From: Cheiracanthium punctorium
Lineage: Eukaryota; Arthropoda; Arachnida; Araneae; Cheiracanthiidae
Length of the DNA: 64,000 bases
Reading direction: 5' to 3'
Assembly (NCBI GenBank): GCA_038373885.1
Contig: JAWZYV010002555.1
Coordinates: 372,001 to 436,000, forward strand
Numbering within the stretch: position 1 is the first letter of the stretch; the number at the start of each line of letters is the position of its first letter. The notes under the pieces were generated by a model. It was not told where the DNA came from and did no database searches. It saw only the letters and a program-made list of their open reading frames with translations. The translations under genes were made by a program, and so were the position numbers. Positions 1 to 12,915 of this stretch are shown here, one piece after another.

Positions 1-662
1 AATGCAAATTCCATTTATGGTGTATGTGCAACCATAAAAACCATAATAACTGTGGTACCCGCAAATATTCATTAGTTAAAAAATGTAATGACTTAGTTCA
101 ATTTCAATAAAAACTTTTTGATCTGTAATTCTGTTATCAAACACAATGGTCCAAATATGAATGATGGAATAATACATAAGTATACAGTCTAGTCTGTAGA
201 GTGGCTGATAAAAGTTTTTGTCATTGATAACATGTTTTAAATCTTTGATTCACAGAACCTTACAAAAATAAAAGTTTTAAAAATGACTAAAAGTTAATTT
301 TATTAAACTACCTATACTGACATAACAGGTATATTGGGATATTTATTTGCAAACTATTTGTTACAAACTTTTTTTTAATGTATACTTATTTGGGACCATG
401 TTGAATTTTTTTTTTTTTCTATCAAAAAGTAAGTACAAAATTCATCTTTATGAAAATGAATTTGAGGAACTCGAAAAATTCCACATAATTTGCATATCGC
501 TTGTTCCTAATGAGTGCAAATTTAAGAGAGTCTGCAACATGCACTTGTAAATGAAGATTTTGGTTAAAATATAATATTCTGTAGATGTGTATACTGATAT
601 ATTTTGCACTATAAAAACATAATTGCTATACAACCGCATAAAAATATAGTAAAAATACTCAC

Positions 663-838
663 TATTGTACATGCATTGCAGGGCTGTTATATTCTAAACA
701 ATCAGAATATTGTTCAAATTCTTTTCTGCAATTCTGCTTTACCTTCTGAAAAAATTCAAGACCACAAGCTGTCACATCTTTACCTTCTTTTATGCATTTT
801 CTTGGATCATTTTCTTCTTTTCGACATAGCATAAATTC
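663..838 (-). CDS. NDUFA8: NDUFA8 exon 2 (complex I CHCH subunit)
   Basis: This exon continues the NDUFA8 frame from exon 1 and encodes residues 44-101, starting EFMLCRKEENDPRKC. NDUFA8 is an accessory subunit of mitochondrial NADH:ubiquinone oxidoreductase; it is imported into the intermembrane space and oxidised there through CX9C cysteine pairs. Joined to exon 1, the sequence shows C38-x9-C48, C58-x9-C68 and C80-x9-C90, the spacing expected of the family (about 170 residues); the fourth pair should lie in the next exon, beyond the left edge. The acceptor AG is at 839-840 and the phase is 0, matching exon 1. The donor reads TA|GTGAGT, with GT at 661-662 and phase 2; without splicing the frame would hit TAG at once, which supports the border. 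No frameshift is seen. The family assignment is firm; which species it comes from is not. Confidence 0.9.
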
Positions 839-1075
839 CTACAGATAATCAATTGTTATTGTTAGCACAAATCTTATACATACAAAGTTAAAAATATTTC
901 GTTACAGAGTAAAAGAACTGCCAATAGTTATTATAAAAAATTTAAAACAAATGACAAATTTTTTCAACAATCTATTTTTAGAACAGATTCTTATACTGCA
1001 CATTTTTTGATTTTAGAAATTTTAATTCCAAAATACAGCAATACTACTAATACATGCATTAAAAGTATGATACTA

Positions 1076-1544
1076 CAGTATGGAAACTGTTATCCGGAAT
1101 GGTTGGGACCGGGTGTATTCTGGATAACTGAATTTTCTTGATAACTAGTTGGGGATTAACATGATATCTACTGATTTGATTGGTAGCATAAATGTTACTC
1201 TCTATTTTTGATTATAATTAAACATTAATTGTTAATATACTAGAAAAATAATATAAAAAAAACTAATATGATCAAGATAAATAATAATGATTCAGAGAGG
1301 AAGTAGTAAATATATGATAACTTCTTGAAAACTTAGTCACACACTAAAAAAAATAAATAAAATACCTTACCAGATTGCTTACTTTATAAATTCTAGCTGT
1401 AGTACTCAAAATAAAAAACAAAAACATAAGAAATATTAAAAAAAAAAAACTCATTTTTTGCTTTTCTTTCGGAAAAAACAGGATTTTAATCAATTGAAAA
1501 ATGATTCTGGATAACTGGTTTTCTGGATAAGAGGTTCCATACTG
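1076..1544. mobile_element. pogo/Tigger-like MITE
   Basis: A 469-bp element whose ends read CAGTATGGAAAC and, inverted, CAGTATGGAACCTC, both running on into TTATCC-rich subterminal sequence, flanked by TA on both sides (1074-1075 and 1545-1546). TA target sites and CAGT ends are typical of the pogo/Tigger branch of Tc1/mariner. There is no transposase inside, so it is non-autonomous. Confidence 0.65.
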
Positions 1545-3229
1545 TACAAGTATGTTCTTATACAAGACCATATTCACAGTTTGAAATGGGCTAGGCACTA
1601 ATTGCTGCATCCTATCCTATAGATGCACATATGAGACTGTACTCTTCATACATGCACCTCCAGTACCAGCATAATGAACAGTTTAATGGCATAATAATTT
1701 TACTTCCATTGTTTGTGCAATAAAATGTTATTTTCTTATTACCTTACTTCCATATGCTTCATTTAACATTTGAAGAGTCCAGTCTTTTTCATAACAGGAC
1801 AAAAAATTTAATGCTATGGAAAGATCTGAATACTTCACAATTTAAGAAATTTTCTGGTAACTGTAGGTTATAGTAGCCACTGCACTTGCTTGGTGAGATT
1901 AGGATTATGCCATGATTGCAGTTATGCTTTGATTATAAACATATACTGGAATGCAAATGTTTTTTGGAGATTTTTGGCAATATATTTTGGTTGCTTGACA
2001 ATTGAATTTCAGTGGCTGCTATAACCCACAAGTATACCTTTTTCTTAGAGAGAAAAAAAAAATGGAAACAATAAATGTAGGTATTTTTGTAATTTCATGT
2101 TAAGATTACACTTAGAATTAAATTTATCAGTTTAGTGACTAATGTATTATAACACCTAACACAGACAGCACCAATATGTTGAATCGGGAAAAATGTCTTT
2201 ATCAAAAAAGCAGAAAGTCTAGGTAAATTTTACAAATGTTATTTCATTTATTCAGAGCAACATTCTACATTTTTGTACAATTAGAACCTATATTCAAAAA
2301 TGTTTAAGTCACAACTCTATACAGTAGTTTCTAGCAACTAAGTAATATTTTCAGACAGGAAAGATATGATACAATTACATTTTTATCAACAAACGCAAAT
2401 AAAATATTATAAAATTAATAGTGTAAGTACTTTAATAAAAGATAATCACTTAAATTATAAACAAGGAGGTTTAATTTGCCCTTTTAAATTTATGTACTAG
2501 TACACAAATTTCCTGTTGAAGGAATTATCAAAAGTCATCTGCTTTGATTTTTCTCTCATAATTTACTTTTCAGTAAAAATCAGTTAGTGAAAATTAATTA
2601 ATCTGACTTATGAGACTGCAGTTGCATTTTTCAAATGCTGTGTATACTTTCTCAAACAAAGTAAAAGTTTTCTTCATAGAGACTGGAGCTGCTGCTTCAT
2701 GATCTGTCGTCATCATTGGATCATCTGTGATCATCACCTATGGTTAATCGCACATCAGCTGTGATCTGCTCATCTGAATGTTTCAGAAAGCGGTTCGTCA
2801 TGAGACATAGTATCATGTTATTAATCCAGATATAACATCTTCATTCACTTTTAAATTAAGAAACTTGGTTTGTGAAACTAGAAGCTCTACCAAATTTTCT
2901 CCATCAGAATTTTATGTGTTTTTTTTTTACACAAAGCTTTTATATATTTTAGCAAGTTCAACATTGTCTAAAACATTCAGCCAGGACTTGGGAATGGTTT
3001 TGGACCTAAAGCTTAAAATTCCCATTTTTGGTTAGTAGCCACTGGTCGGTAGACTCATAAACTTTAATGGCCAGTTGTTTTAGGCACGCAGTCAAGGATG
3101 GTGGTCGATTCAGATGTCCCCCCTAGATAGAGGTACACTTGTAGTTGGTTACTTATTTACAAAGATATATTATGCAATCAATTATTTATTTGCAGAGATT
3201 CATTATTACAATACAATTTTAATCATTAA

Positions 3230-3720
3230 AATTGGGTCTTCCAAATGAATCTCTCCACCACAATTCAATTGCTGCAGTTGGATCAAAAGGGTCTAATAAT
3301 TTTATATTAGAGCATTTTATGCATAGTCTGTTTTCTAACATAGTTTTTTTCATCGACATGTTCTGGTTGTGTAGAATGTTTACAGCACTATTCCAAATCT
3401 CTCAACTTCTGCATTGCTGGGAGAGAGAGTGAGGATTATTTTTATCGCTTGGGTGATTACTTGCATATTGTTAAAACTATCAGCCTGTAGTTTGTCAAGC
3501 AATGCAGTAAGTGAGATTTGCTTAAATTTTTCAAACATTATGGTCTGCAGTGCCACTCAGAAAGTGCTCTTTCTTTCTGAAGCTTAAAAACTGTACAGAA
3601 TTCTGCAAGTTCTTTTTCTCCATACTCATTTAACTCCTCAGAAAAAGATGGAAAGAAAGCTGTATCTAAAATGTCAGCAGTGCGGACACATAGTCGACTT
3701 TCCAGATCCATCTTCACCAA
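3230..3720 (-). pseudogene. hAT transposase C-terminal remnant
   Basis: Read on the minus strand this stretch contains pieces of a hAT transposase C-terminus: an open segment DLESRLCVRTADILDT and, further on, SNAEVERF at about 3393-3420, the hallmark of the hAT dimerisation region. The frame is broken by several stops between and after these pieces, for instance just past the NAEVERF motif. It lies inside the NDUFA8 intron. The hAT assignment rests on the NAEVERF motif and is moderately sure; the element's ends were not located. Confidence 0.55.
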
Positions 3721-5243
3721 AGAAACGTCTCATTATATTTGCACTAGCACTTTTGCTTGCATACTTCATGACAAGGAGACACGGGGTCTGTTACATTGCT
3801 TGTGTACTTACGTGCACAAGACTTGAGCATTTGGTTGTGGGGAGGGGGGGCAGTAAGATTATAAAGGAAGGGAAACGATTTTAAATATAAAACACCCAGA
3901 AGTCTTAAGGAATAAAGTCTTTTTATTGAGAAAATTATTTTACTTTTATTTGGATGTTCTGTTTTGCAAAGTTCATTCATACTTGCCAACAGTCAAAGAA
4001 AAAAAATCCAGGAGATTTTTAGGAAATATATGTGTTTTTTAAAAATTTAATTATGAAATTACTTAGTGTAAGGTAAAACTATTATGAAAACTCCATAATA
4101 CATACCTGCTAACAGTAATTGGCAGAAAACAGGAAATTTTGTTAAAAAAAATTCAGAAATTTTTTGAAAATAAGAAGTGAAAAAAATATCCCCCTCCCCC
4201 CTCCGGGAGGACGATATTTTTACTTACTCCTATTTTATTTTGATTACTTCAAAAAAAAAAAAAAAAAAAAAAAAGAAAGAAAACTTAATTGTATGGAATG
4301 CAGTTAGTAATAATTTATTTCCCCCAAATTATGCAAGTATTTTGAGTTTCTGCTCCATGCATGCTTGTTTAAATAATGATTAACTTTTCTTCTTGAATAT
4401 CTCTCTTGTAACATAAATAAATTGTTAATGAAGATTGCAAACAGAGCATATTTTGTTCTCCTCCTTCTATCGCCCTTCCTTCTCTATTAACAGCCGGTGA
4501 TGAACGCATTCCTCTCAGCTGAGCTGTCTTTGTTGTTTTTTCTCCCCTCCCTTTTGCTAGCACTTGTTTAGGTTCTGTTTTTTTTTTTTCCTTTTTTTTA
4601 AACATTACGACGATTAGAAACACTATTGATATCGTCTTGCAGTTAGAAATTTGCATTCCATTCTAACATAAGTTTTGGCTAGCTGTGCGGTCTCTGTACC
4701 AGTTGATCCATCTTTTTTTCTAGTTTTATTGTGTATATTGCTACTTTTGTTTGATTTAGCTTTTAATGATACAAGAGATTTTCTCTTCTGTCCGGAAGAC
4801 CGGAAGTCTTCCGTCAAAATCGGAAAGTACGAAAATTGGAAGCGTATGAAATTAAGTATGAAAATTTGCCGGACTCTAAGGAGTAAGTAGTAGAATGTTC
4901 GGTTCGCTCGATGATTGGGGGGGGGGGGGGAGACGAGACGAGACGGTTAACACACAGTAGAAGGGGATGAAAACGGTGCGATCTCTTGACGAATTTTGCA
5001 GGTGCGTATGTGCGATAGAGATGGGTGGTTCGACTCATTTTACTGATTCGAATCTCAATTCACTCACTACTTCGATGATTTGAATCAGTGATTCGAATCT
5101 TGAATCAATAAAACAACTAAAGAAATTTTCCCTCTCTCTGCGCCGAAAGCTGTACTATTTAAACACCCTTCACCCATTCATCGGGTTTCTTCTCCGCTGA
5201 GTTCTCGGGCAGTTAGCATCTCTCTCTCCTTGCTCGAGTAAAA

Positions 5244-5770
5244 CTAGTGTTTAAACTGCCCGAAATGAAAATACAGGGGAGCTTCGTATGACCCCCTGGG
5301 CCTGTAAGATTAAAAGGTTAAGTTTGGTGTCAAAGTATTCGAAATTTTATGTATCGATGGGGGTATACATCTAGGGGGGGTCGAGAATCAATAAAAACGC
5401 GCTCCGATGGATAGTTTCCGAGATATACGTTAATTAATTATGGTAATTAGACTAATTAACCATGATTGAGGCTTAAAAGGACTGCAAACATGTAGAAATT
5501 GGCTCTGGGATGGTTTCCAGACTTTGGAGATGCCGCCGGAGGAGGCTAGTGTTTAAAATGCCCAAATTGAAAATATAGGGGAGCTTCGTATGACCCCCTG
5601 GGCCTGTAAGATTAAAAGGTTAAGTTTGGTGTCAAAGCATTCGAAATTTTAAGTATTGGTGGGGTGTTGAGTCCAGGGGGGGGGGGTCGAGAATCAATAA
5701 AAACACGCTCCGGTTGATAGTTTCCGAGATATAAGTTAATTAATTATGGTAATTAGACTAATAAACCATG
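5244..5770. repeat. 302-bp direct tandem duplication
   Basis: Two copies, 5244-5464 and 5546-5770, both running from CTAGTGTTTAAA to AACCATG, share about 220 bases at high identity with an 80-base spacer. The copies share GGGGAGCTTCGTATGACCCC and TAATTAATTATGGTAATTAGAC. No coding sense is seen. Probably an internal duplication of a transposon part. Confidence 0.8.
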
Positions 5771-5873
5771 GAGCTGCTTTTTCCGCGATCCGGCATCGTC
5801 ATCAACAGAGAGAAAGCAGTAGCAAAAGCATCACAAGCTGGTATTCATCTCAGGATTTTCTTATCGCCGGCCT

Positions 5874-6047
5874 CAGAGGCATAGCCAAGGGGGGGGGGGG
5901 GTTAGGGGGGTCATAACCCCCCCATGAGGAATTTTTTGCCATACAAAATGTATATTCTTCACTACATTATCACACACACGTATACATATATATGAGTTGC
6001 AGTAGTCATAACCCCCCCCCCATGAAAAATTTCTGGCTACGCCCCTG
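5874..6047. mobile_element. GCGTAGCC-type hAT MITE, copy 1
   Basis: A 174-bp element with ends CAGAGGCATAGCC and, inverted, CAGGGGCGTAGCC, flanked by a perfect 8-bp duplication GCCGGCCT (5866-5873 and 6048-6055). Inside, two G/C runs face each other. Related copies lie at 52248-52432 and 59017-59174. Confidence 0.85.
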
Positions 6048-6580
6048 GCCGGCCTGTATTTTTGACCTTTATCGAATTCGAGATTCCACTGAAATGAAAA
6101 TGGGACTATCGGATATTTGATGTTGAAATAAAACTGATATGTCGATATTTATCGATTTTTGGCCCAGTCCTACTGAGGGGCTGCTGCCCCCCCCAAAAAA
6201 ATGGGACCCTTTACTTAGCTTACAATTGAACTTTATCTTTAAATTTGATACCCAGCCCACCCCGAAATAAAATCCTGGCTATGCCACTGTCAATAACACT
6301 AACTACGCCACTGCTTTAGACCCTATTTTGTATTTCTCTGAATTACGTAAGAAAATAAAATAATTCCCCTTAAACGACAAACAAGGTAAAAAAAATATCT
6401 TAAATGAAATCTGCAGCAATAAAGCGAAATGTTATTTTGCTTACTATAAGTCCTTTTGTGAGAGCGCTTAATACCGCCCCTGTATCCTTCATTAAAAGTG
6501 ACAAGCACAATCCTAACTTTATTTCATTCTATTTCCCTTCACATGAAAACCTGCCACCATGTAAACTTAACGTTCCGTTT

Positions 6581-6611
<31 letters not shown>

Positions 6612-8087
6612 TGGGGGCAGGGGGACATATATTGAAGTTAAAACTAGAAAAGGCATGTTTCATTAAATTTTAAACAAATATTAAACCAGCCAGACAAGTT
6701 GGAAGGAGGGAGTACCCCCGAGGGAAAAAGGTTTAAACAACTTTGAGACACCCCCCGCTCTTCCAAGAGCATTGGCGTAAATTGGCATGTAATATTTGGA
6801 TGGGGTGACAAAATGTTTCCGATTGTAGAAAATATCATTATTATAAATAGCTCTGATACTTGAATTTTCTTAATTTTTTTTTCGGGGGGGGGGGGGATGA
6901 TTGACCCCTCTTGCCCTTAGGAAGTAAGGCCTATGCCCCCCGCCAAAAGCAAACGATGTTCGACCCACTCCACACCCACAGACAGATGAAACTTTAAATC
7001 CGACCACCAACCAAGAAATGAAACACCAAAGATTCGAAAAAAAAACTTCAATTAAATGAAACATCCTTTCAACTCTTTTCGACTCTGAGTCGATAGAAGA
7101 TTCGAAAAACTAACGAATCTCAATGATCGTATACAATCACCGAAACAGAGCGAAACACTGAATCAGTAAAGATTCGTTGCTGCACCAACTCACCCACACC
7201 CACTCATTTGCTGTTTCAAATCATCTATCGACTCAGAGTCATAAAGAGTCGAAAAGAGTTGAAAGAGTAAGGGAAAATCTCTGGGAACGGCAAAGGGAAA
7301 ATAAGTTTTCCTGCCCTTCGAACTTTGAATGTATTTCCCCACAGTTGAGGGCTTGAGATTCGAATCAGTAGAGAGTGAGTGTAAAGACTGAGCCACTCAG
7401 TACCAAGATTCGAATCACTGATTCGACTCATCGAATCATTGGCCATCTCTAATGCGCAATCTGTTGATAGATTTTGCCGGCGCGATGTGCAATTTGTTGA
7501 CGGGTTTTTCTAGCTCCACCATTATATTGGCCTGGCTGGTAGTCAGAATTTCGTAAATCACCAGTGTTTAATGTTTTAATCGCCACCTGGTGACTGGCGA
7601 CCGGGAATTTTAAGCTTTATTTGGACCTAACTGCTAACCAGACATATTTAGATGTAGATGCCACTTTTTAAGCTTATGTTTTTCAGTGCCTTGGCTAGTA
7701 AAAGTTTTTCAATGAACAAATAGTTGCTCAATAAATCAACTCGATAGTTTTTTTGAACGTTTTGATTATTCCTTGATCCACTCTTGGATAAGACTTGTAA
7801 TGTTTTACAGCAAAAACAGAGCTTTAATGTTTTTATCTGATGTTTCACGATTTTTGACTGGTGTCCCAGTGAAGAACATAATTGACTTCACTGGGATGAT
7901 CAATTGGGTGGGCTGAAAATGCATTTTTAAAAAAAATTGCTATACCCTTAGTGTGGAAAGTATGTGGCTAGTGGTCCTTATTAACCAAAAAGAAAACTGA
8001 CTGTCAGAGATAGTCTTCAGCCAGCACATTCAACTCAAAGTTTTGGATTTTTACTTAAAAATGTAAAAATAAAAAAAAAAAATTCTA

Positions 8088-8376
8088 GACTTCCTAGACA
8101 TTTACAAATCTATTCTATGGTCGGAAATGGTCGTATAACACCTAGAATTGCCTGTTTTTTATGACTGAATTCCTCCAAAAGCTCTGAAAATTCTGCAAAA
8201 ATCACCGAAAATAGCATGTTTTAAATATTTTTGGTTAAGACTTTCTAGACATTTACAAAACTATTCTATGGTCAGAAATGGTCATATAACACCTAGAATT
8301 GCCTGTTTTTTATGACTGAATTCCTCCAAAAGCTCTGAAAATTCAACAAAAATAGCATGTTTTAAATATTTTTGGC
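8088..8376. repeat. two-copy tandem repeat, 151-bp unit
   Basis: Copy 1 starts at 8088 and copy 2 at 8239. They share TCTATGGTC and ACACCTAGAATTGCCTG, and copy 2 lacks about 12 bases near its end. Non-coding; in the NDUFA8 intron. Confidence 0.85.
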
Positions 8377-8430
8377 ATTGTGCATAATACACTAGCAGAG
8401 TGGTAATAGGATTGTGTTAACATCATCTAC

Positions 8431-11400
8431 CAGGGTGGCTACAGAAATTGAGAAAAAAAGTTCCCTGATTTTTCCCTGACTATCTTTATCAAATTTCCAG
8501 AACTAATTATATTTATATACATACCATAATCTTTCATGTAAATCACCATTGTGTATCATGCACCAACAGGTGAATGCTTCATATAGGGAAATAAATAAGA
8601 GAAAACCACAAAAATACTTAATATTAATAAAATTGTAGTTCAATTTCATAAATCCAAACATAAAATTTAGTTGAACACTAAAAGACAATATATAGCAGAA
8701 AGTTTCCTCGTTTTATAAAGATAGTGTTCAATTTTAAGCATAAGGATGACTGATCAAAATAAACTGGCCATGTAATAACTTATTTTATTTCAATCAATGT
8801 ATCATTTCAAATTTTAAAAAATATATAAAAAGGCTTCAAAATGAGCACTACTATATATAAAAAAAAAAAAAAAAAAAAAAAGACTGCATCTAGTCATCTG
8901 AATATAAAGACTACTTTGTGTGAAATCCGAAAACTTTATCATGTGCACCTTGTTTTTTCAAAAAGTTTTGGAGGAAAATTGTACAGCGTACATGCAATAA
9001 AAGTATATCTATAAAAAATAAAGTACCATTTCCCTCTTAAACAATTTTTAAAACTGAACTCTGAAAATATAGTTATTAAAAGGAATAAAATTTGGTTACA
9101 GTCACTAACGAAAGCAAAAGCAAATTTTTGAATTATTACATTTAGTAATATTAATAATGTAATTTTCAACCCTCTTTATTATGAAAAACAAAAGTAAGTC
9201 TCAGTCAAAAATTTATTTTGTGAAAGCCAAGTTCTCATAAATAACACATCAACATTCCCAACTTGAAATAATTTTGAAAATTGTAAAATCTTTTTAAACT
9301 CTTCTTAAAATAAAGTTAACAATTAATTAGTCAACTTCATAAAAGATCCTAAATAATATAAAAATTACTAACAACAGAAAGATTGAAAATTTAAAAACTG
9401 TAATTTGCTTCTAGCAATATAAGATGGAAAGTAAATTAAAATCATTAAATACAAAAGTTACACTGATTGGCAAAAATATCTCAAAACCATTTTTTCCCTT
9501 GACTTTGTTTAATGTACACGAGTAAAAATAAATAAATAAAATGCTGTTATCATACATAGCGATTCAATTAAAGATGCAAACAAGTACTTTTTAAAAATCT
9601 GGAATAAATTGACAAAATATAAAAACAAATTTGAACATGGGTGCCAGCAGCATAGGGCAAGGGCAGTGTTTTCCCTTGCTTTTTTGCTCTTTCCAACATG
9701 GTACCCATACGTTGAAGTAGTCTTTCCACCTCTTGAGTAGTCTTTGCCCCCCCCCCCTTGGGAAATATTCTGCCGGCGCCCATGAATTTGAATATTTTCT
9801 TTCAACTGCATGTAGTTATATATACAAAACTAAAATGAAATCACAGTTTCATTTTAGTTTTGTCATCACATGATCGACATAACCCGCCGCAAACCGCTAT
9901 TTGGCGGACCAAGGCAGGTCTGATACAGCAGTTGCGCCATTTTCAGATTCTCTCTCCCCACCCTTTTGATCTTCAGCCAAGCGATTTATTATGCAACCCA
10001 AACTTGTGCCCCAAAATTATCAACACAGGAAGAAAGAAAAAAAAGCATAAGCAGACCAAATGACATTCTCTTTACATTTAATGGCCAGAGGAGTGCCAGC
10101 TGAGAATTAATGAATCAGCACTTGAAGCAGTGCGTGTGTGTGAAGAGGATAACATTCTTTTCCTCTTCTTTAAAACTTATATAATAGCATAGAATATTTT
10201 TACATAACGAGAAACCAAAAGGTACCTCGCAAGTTCTAAAATTAATGTAATACTAAGATATAATAAAAGTGAAATAAATTTTAAAAAGCTGCTTTTTTTT
10301 TTTTTGTTTGTTTGTTTGTTTAAAAAAAATAATAAATATTTACTTGGTAAATGGAAAAAGCTCCGGATTTTGGGTCTTCCGGATCTGGGGTTCCCTACTG
10401 TACTATTAGTTTAAAAATAATTGAGTTCTTGTTTTCATTTCGAGCGCTATATTTTTATTTTTCTACAGATTTTATCAGTTATTTGACACTTATACAGGCT
10501 TATTCAAGAGAAACTGCTAAATCGTCTTATTTACCTAATTTCCCCCCCCCTTTTTATTCAATTCTTAGAATTCCCCATTCACCTGCATTCCCGTAATAAG
10601 CGCCAAAAAATATCTGGAAGTGCAAACTAAAAATGACAATTTGAAGTGCTGGTATTTTAAATTTTTGAAAAACATTAAAATAAACAAATATATTATTCTA
10701 TGACACCCATTTCAAATGTAATGACCTTCAAAATAAAGATAAACTTAAATATGAGTGAAATCGGAACAATTACATAATAACCCGAAAAGCATAAATGCAC
10801 GATGTAAGATTAAAAAAATTCAATGAATATTTTTAAAATATACACTTTAAATTAACAAAATAAATTTTAAATGCCTTGTTCTTTGTGGAAATGCTGTGCA
10901 GACGACTTCAGTTGGTGCAAAACAATAGCAGAGACCGTCTTGCGGGGGAGCTTAGCAGGCATCACTCAAATGTCCCATCACTTTAAAAAACACAACAGTA
11001 CAGTCATCTTTTACCATTCATTTTACCTATGACTTTATTGAGGAAGCAATTCACATGCCAATATGATTCGCAGATCCGGTGTCTAGTATGATCCGTATCT
11101 TAGAACGAGTCCGAATGCATGCGCTTTTTCGGATTCGTATAGTGATAGTACCTACATCACTTGAGTCTCGGATTCATATTTCTATGTTCTCGTATGATCT
11201 GTATTCTGGTTTTCGGATTCCTAAAATGTCTGCATCAATTGAGTATCGTATGATCCGGAATGGAGCCGCGAGTCAGACGCTGATTGACAACTAAAAACGA
11301 TCTAGTTCACTAGGCAAAAACGAAAGTTCCCTGATTTTTAAATATTTTTACAAAATTCCCTGATATTTCCATGATTTTTCCAGATTGATAAAGTACCCTG

Positions 11401-11436
11401 ATTTTTCCATGATTTCTCTGATCTGTTGAAACCCTG
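8431..11436. mobile_element. hAT-like element, 3.0 kb
   Basis: The left end CAGGGTGGCTACAG with TTCCCTGATTTTTCCC, and the right end read inverted, CAGGGTTTCAACAG with AATCAGGGTAC, look like a decayed pair of hAT termini with shared subterminal CCCTGATTTTT motifs. The flanking 8 bases do not match convincingly, so the two ends may belong to different insertions. No transposase frame is recognised. Confidence 0.45.
9636..9784. mobile_element. GGGCGCCCATG-type MITE, copy 1
   Basis: A 149-bp element with ends CATGGGTGCCAGCAG and, inverted, CATGGGCGCCGGCAG, flanked by a perfect 8-bp duplication AATTTGAA (9628-9635 and 9785-9792). An 8-bp duplication fits hAT or P superfamilies. Confidence 0.85.
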
Positions 11437-12463
11437 TTTACCATAGTGAATGTAAATTGAAGAGCCTAGTTCAGTTTACTTGGCCCACGTTTCTCCTGAT
11501 GAAATCGATGCGGGTGGAACAGCCTCAGCTATACAGAGCTATTCCATTCGAGAAGGGGAGAATAATACCGTTACCGGGGGCAGGTCGCCAAGTATGTGAA
11601 ATGTCGCCAAACTGTGAAAGTGGGTAAACATGTTTACGATGGCGTGATGTTAAGTAACCCTTACAAGGAGTTGAGGTGTAGTTGAGTTGTGTTTTTGTTT
11701 CATGATGTCACGAGAAATTATGTGATTGGTTACAGTTAAGTTTGAAGAAATTATGTGATTGGTTGAAATAATTTATCTGTAACCGAAACTGAAATGAACC
11801 GTTGAACATGTTTGTTTGTTTTGATTGTTGATGAAAAAGTGCACAGTTATTTAATATGGTGTTTAAGAAATGAAATTTCAATTTTTTTGGACTATATTCC
11901 GTATGCGGTGCTGTTTACATTTTGATGTTTGTTTACATGTTTGATTTGGCGTTGGTTCTGGCGCCATCGTAAGCGATGCTCAGCGGGAGTGAAGTACCCT
12001 GCCGACGGTTGTTTAGGCTGGCAACCATAAAAAAAACCTGTACATCGTCGGAAATTTGAAACTGTTTATGTTATGGATGGAAGGTAATGAAATGTGTTAT
12101 GTCAATGTATGAAAAGAAAGTGTGTGTGTGTGTTTATTAGAAATAGGATTTGAATATAAAGCTTAAATAAACGAAAGTATGTTGGTTTTACGTTATCGGC
12201 CGGTGTGTGTGTTTGTTAGAAATGCAGTGTCAATATAAAGTAAATAAAAGAAAGCATGCTGGTGCTACGTTATAAGCCGGTGGGTGTTAGGGGCATTTCT
12301 GAGCAGTGATTTAAAAAAAAAATAAGGGTAAGTGCTCTTTTTTAACGAATCTTTGCAATGTTTAAGGTTTTCTAATGTGAATTTTAAATTAATATTTGAT
12401 GTGTTTATGTTTTCGTAAGTGCTATTTATGTGCTATTCTAATCATACTGACTTCATATGAGGT

Positions 12464-12915
12464 GTACAAATAGGTTGTTTAATTCACCGATGTTTTTTGA
12501 GTTGAAAACGGGCCACTATTTGCCCAGTTTACATTAGCTGTACAACTAGGTTGCTTAATCCACTGTTGTTTTTTTACTTAAAAACGGTCCACTGGTTGCG
12601 TAGTTTACATAGCTGTACAACTAGGTTGCTGAATCCACTGAGGTTTTTTTAGTTAAAAAATGGTCCACTGGTTGCGTAGTTTACATAGCTGTACAACTAG
12701 GTTGCTGAATCCACTGAGGTTTTTTTAGTTAAAAACGGTCCACTGGTTGCGTAGTTTACATAGCTGTACAACTAGGTTGCTGAATCCACTGAGGTTTTTT
12801 TAGTTAAAAATGGTCCACTGGTTTCCTAGTTTACATAGCTGTACAACTAGGTTGCTTAATCCATTGTAGTTGTTTTTAGTTAAAAATGGTCCACTGTTTG
12901 GTCATTTTAAATTGC
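12464..12915. repeat. 75-bp minisatellite, six units
   Basis: Units start at 12464, 12540, 12615, 12691, 12766 and 12841, each opening GTACAACTAGGTTGCT with decay in the first and last. Unit length is 75-76 bases. It lies inside the outer transposon copy and is absent from the nested copy, so it expanded after the two diverged or was lost from the nested one. Confidence 0.95.

Larger units (their letters stand above)
5016..7451. mobile_element. hAT-like non-autonomous element, 2.4 kb
   Basis: The ends read TAGAGATGGGTGG and, inverted, TAGAGATGGCCAA, with repeated GATTCGAATC motifs inside both ends (5037-5110 and 7340-7437). The flanks 5008-5015 (ATGTGCGA) and 7452-7459 (ATGCGCAA) match at 6 of 8 bases, with only transitions between them, as expected of an aged 8-bp target duplication. 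No transposase is visible. The target appears to be a short repeat rich in TGCGA/TTGA motifs, which weakens the duplication argument a little. Nested within are a 302-bp direct duplication and a MITE. Confidence 0.6.

Noticed and set aside
448..560. Minus-strand open stretch after an AG at about 523, considered as NDUFA8 exon 3
   Set aside because: None of its frames continues the family with CR...F..C; the fourth CX9C motif is missing, so the real exon is probably outside the window.
4790..4815. GGAAGACCGGAAGTCTTCC palindrome, an ETS-like promoter motif
   Set aside because: A single short motif with no first exon or transcript support beside it; the downstream open frame has no recognisable domain.
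5037..7437. Repeated GATTCGAATC motifs, considered as a transcription factor site cluster
   Set aside because: They sit in both subterminal regions of the hAT-like element, where repeated motifs are expected.
10351..10405. GGATCTGGGGTTCCCTACTGTA, resembling a pogo-like right end
   Set aside because: No matching left end with TA was found; kept out of the features.
12464..12915. Regular repeats considered as a CRISPR array
   Set aside because: Units are 75 bp in full tandem with no unique spacers, in a eukaryotic genome.
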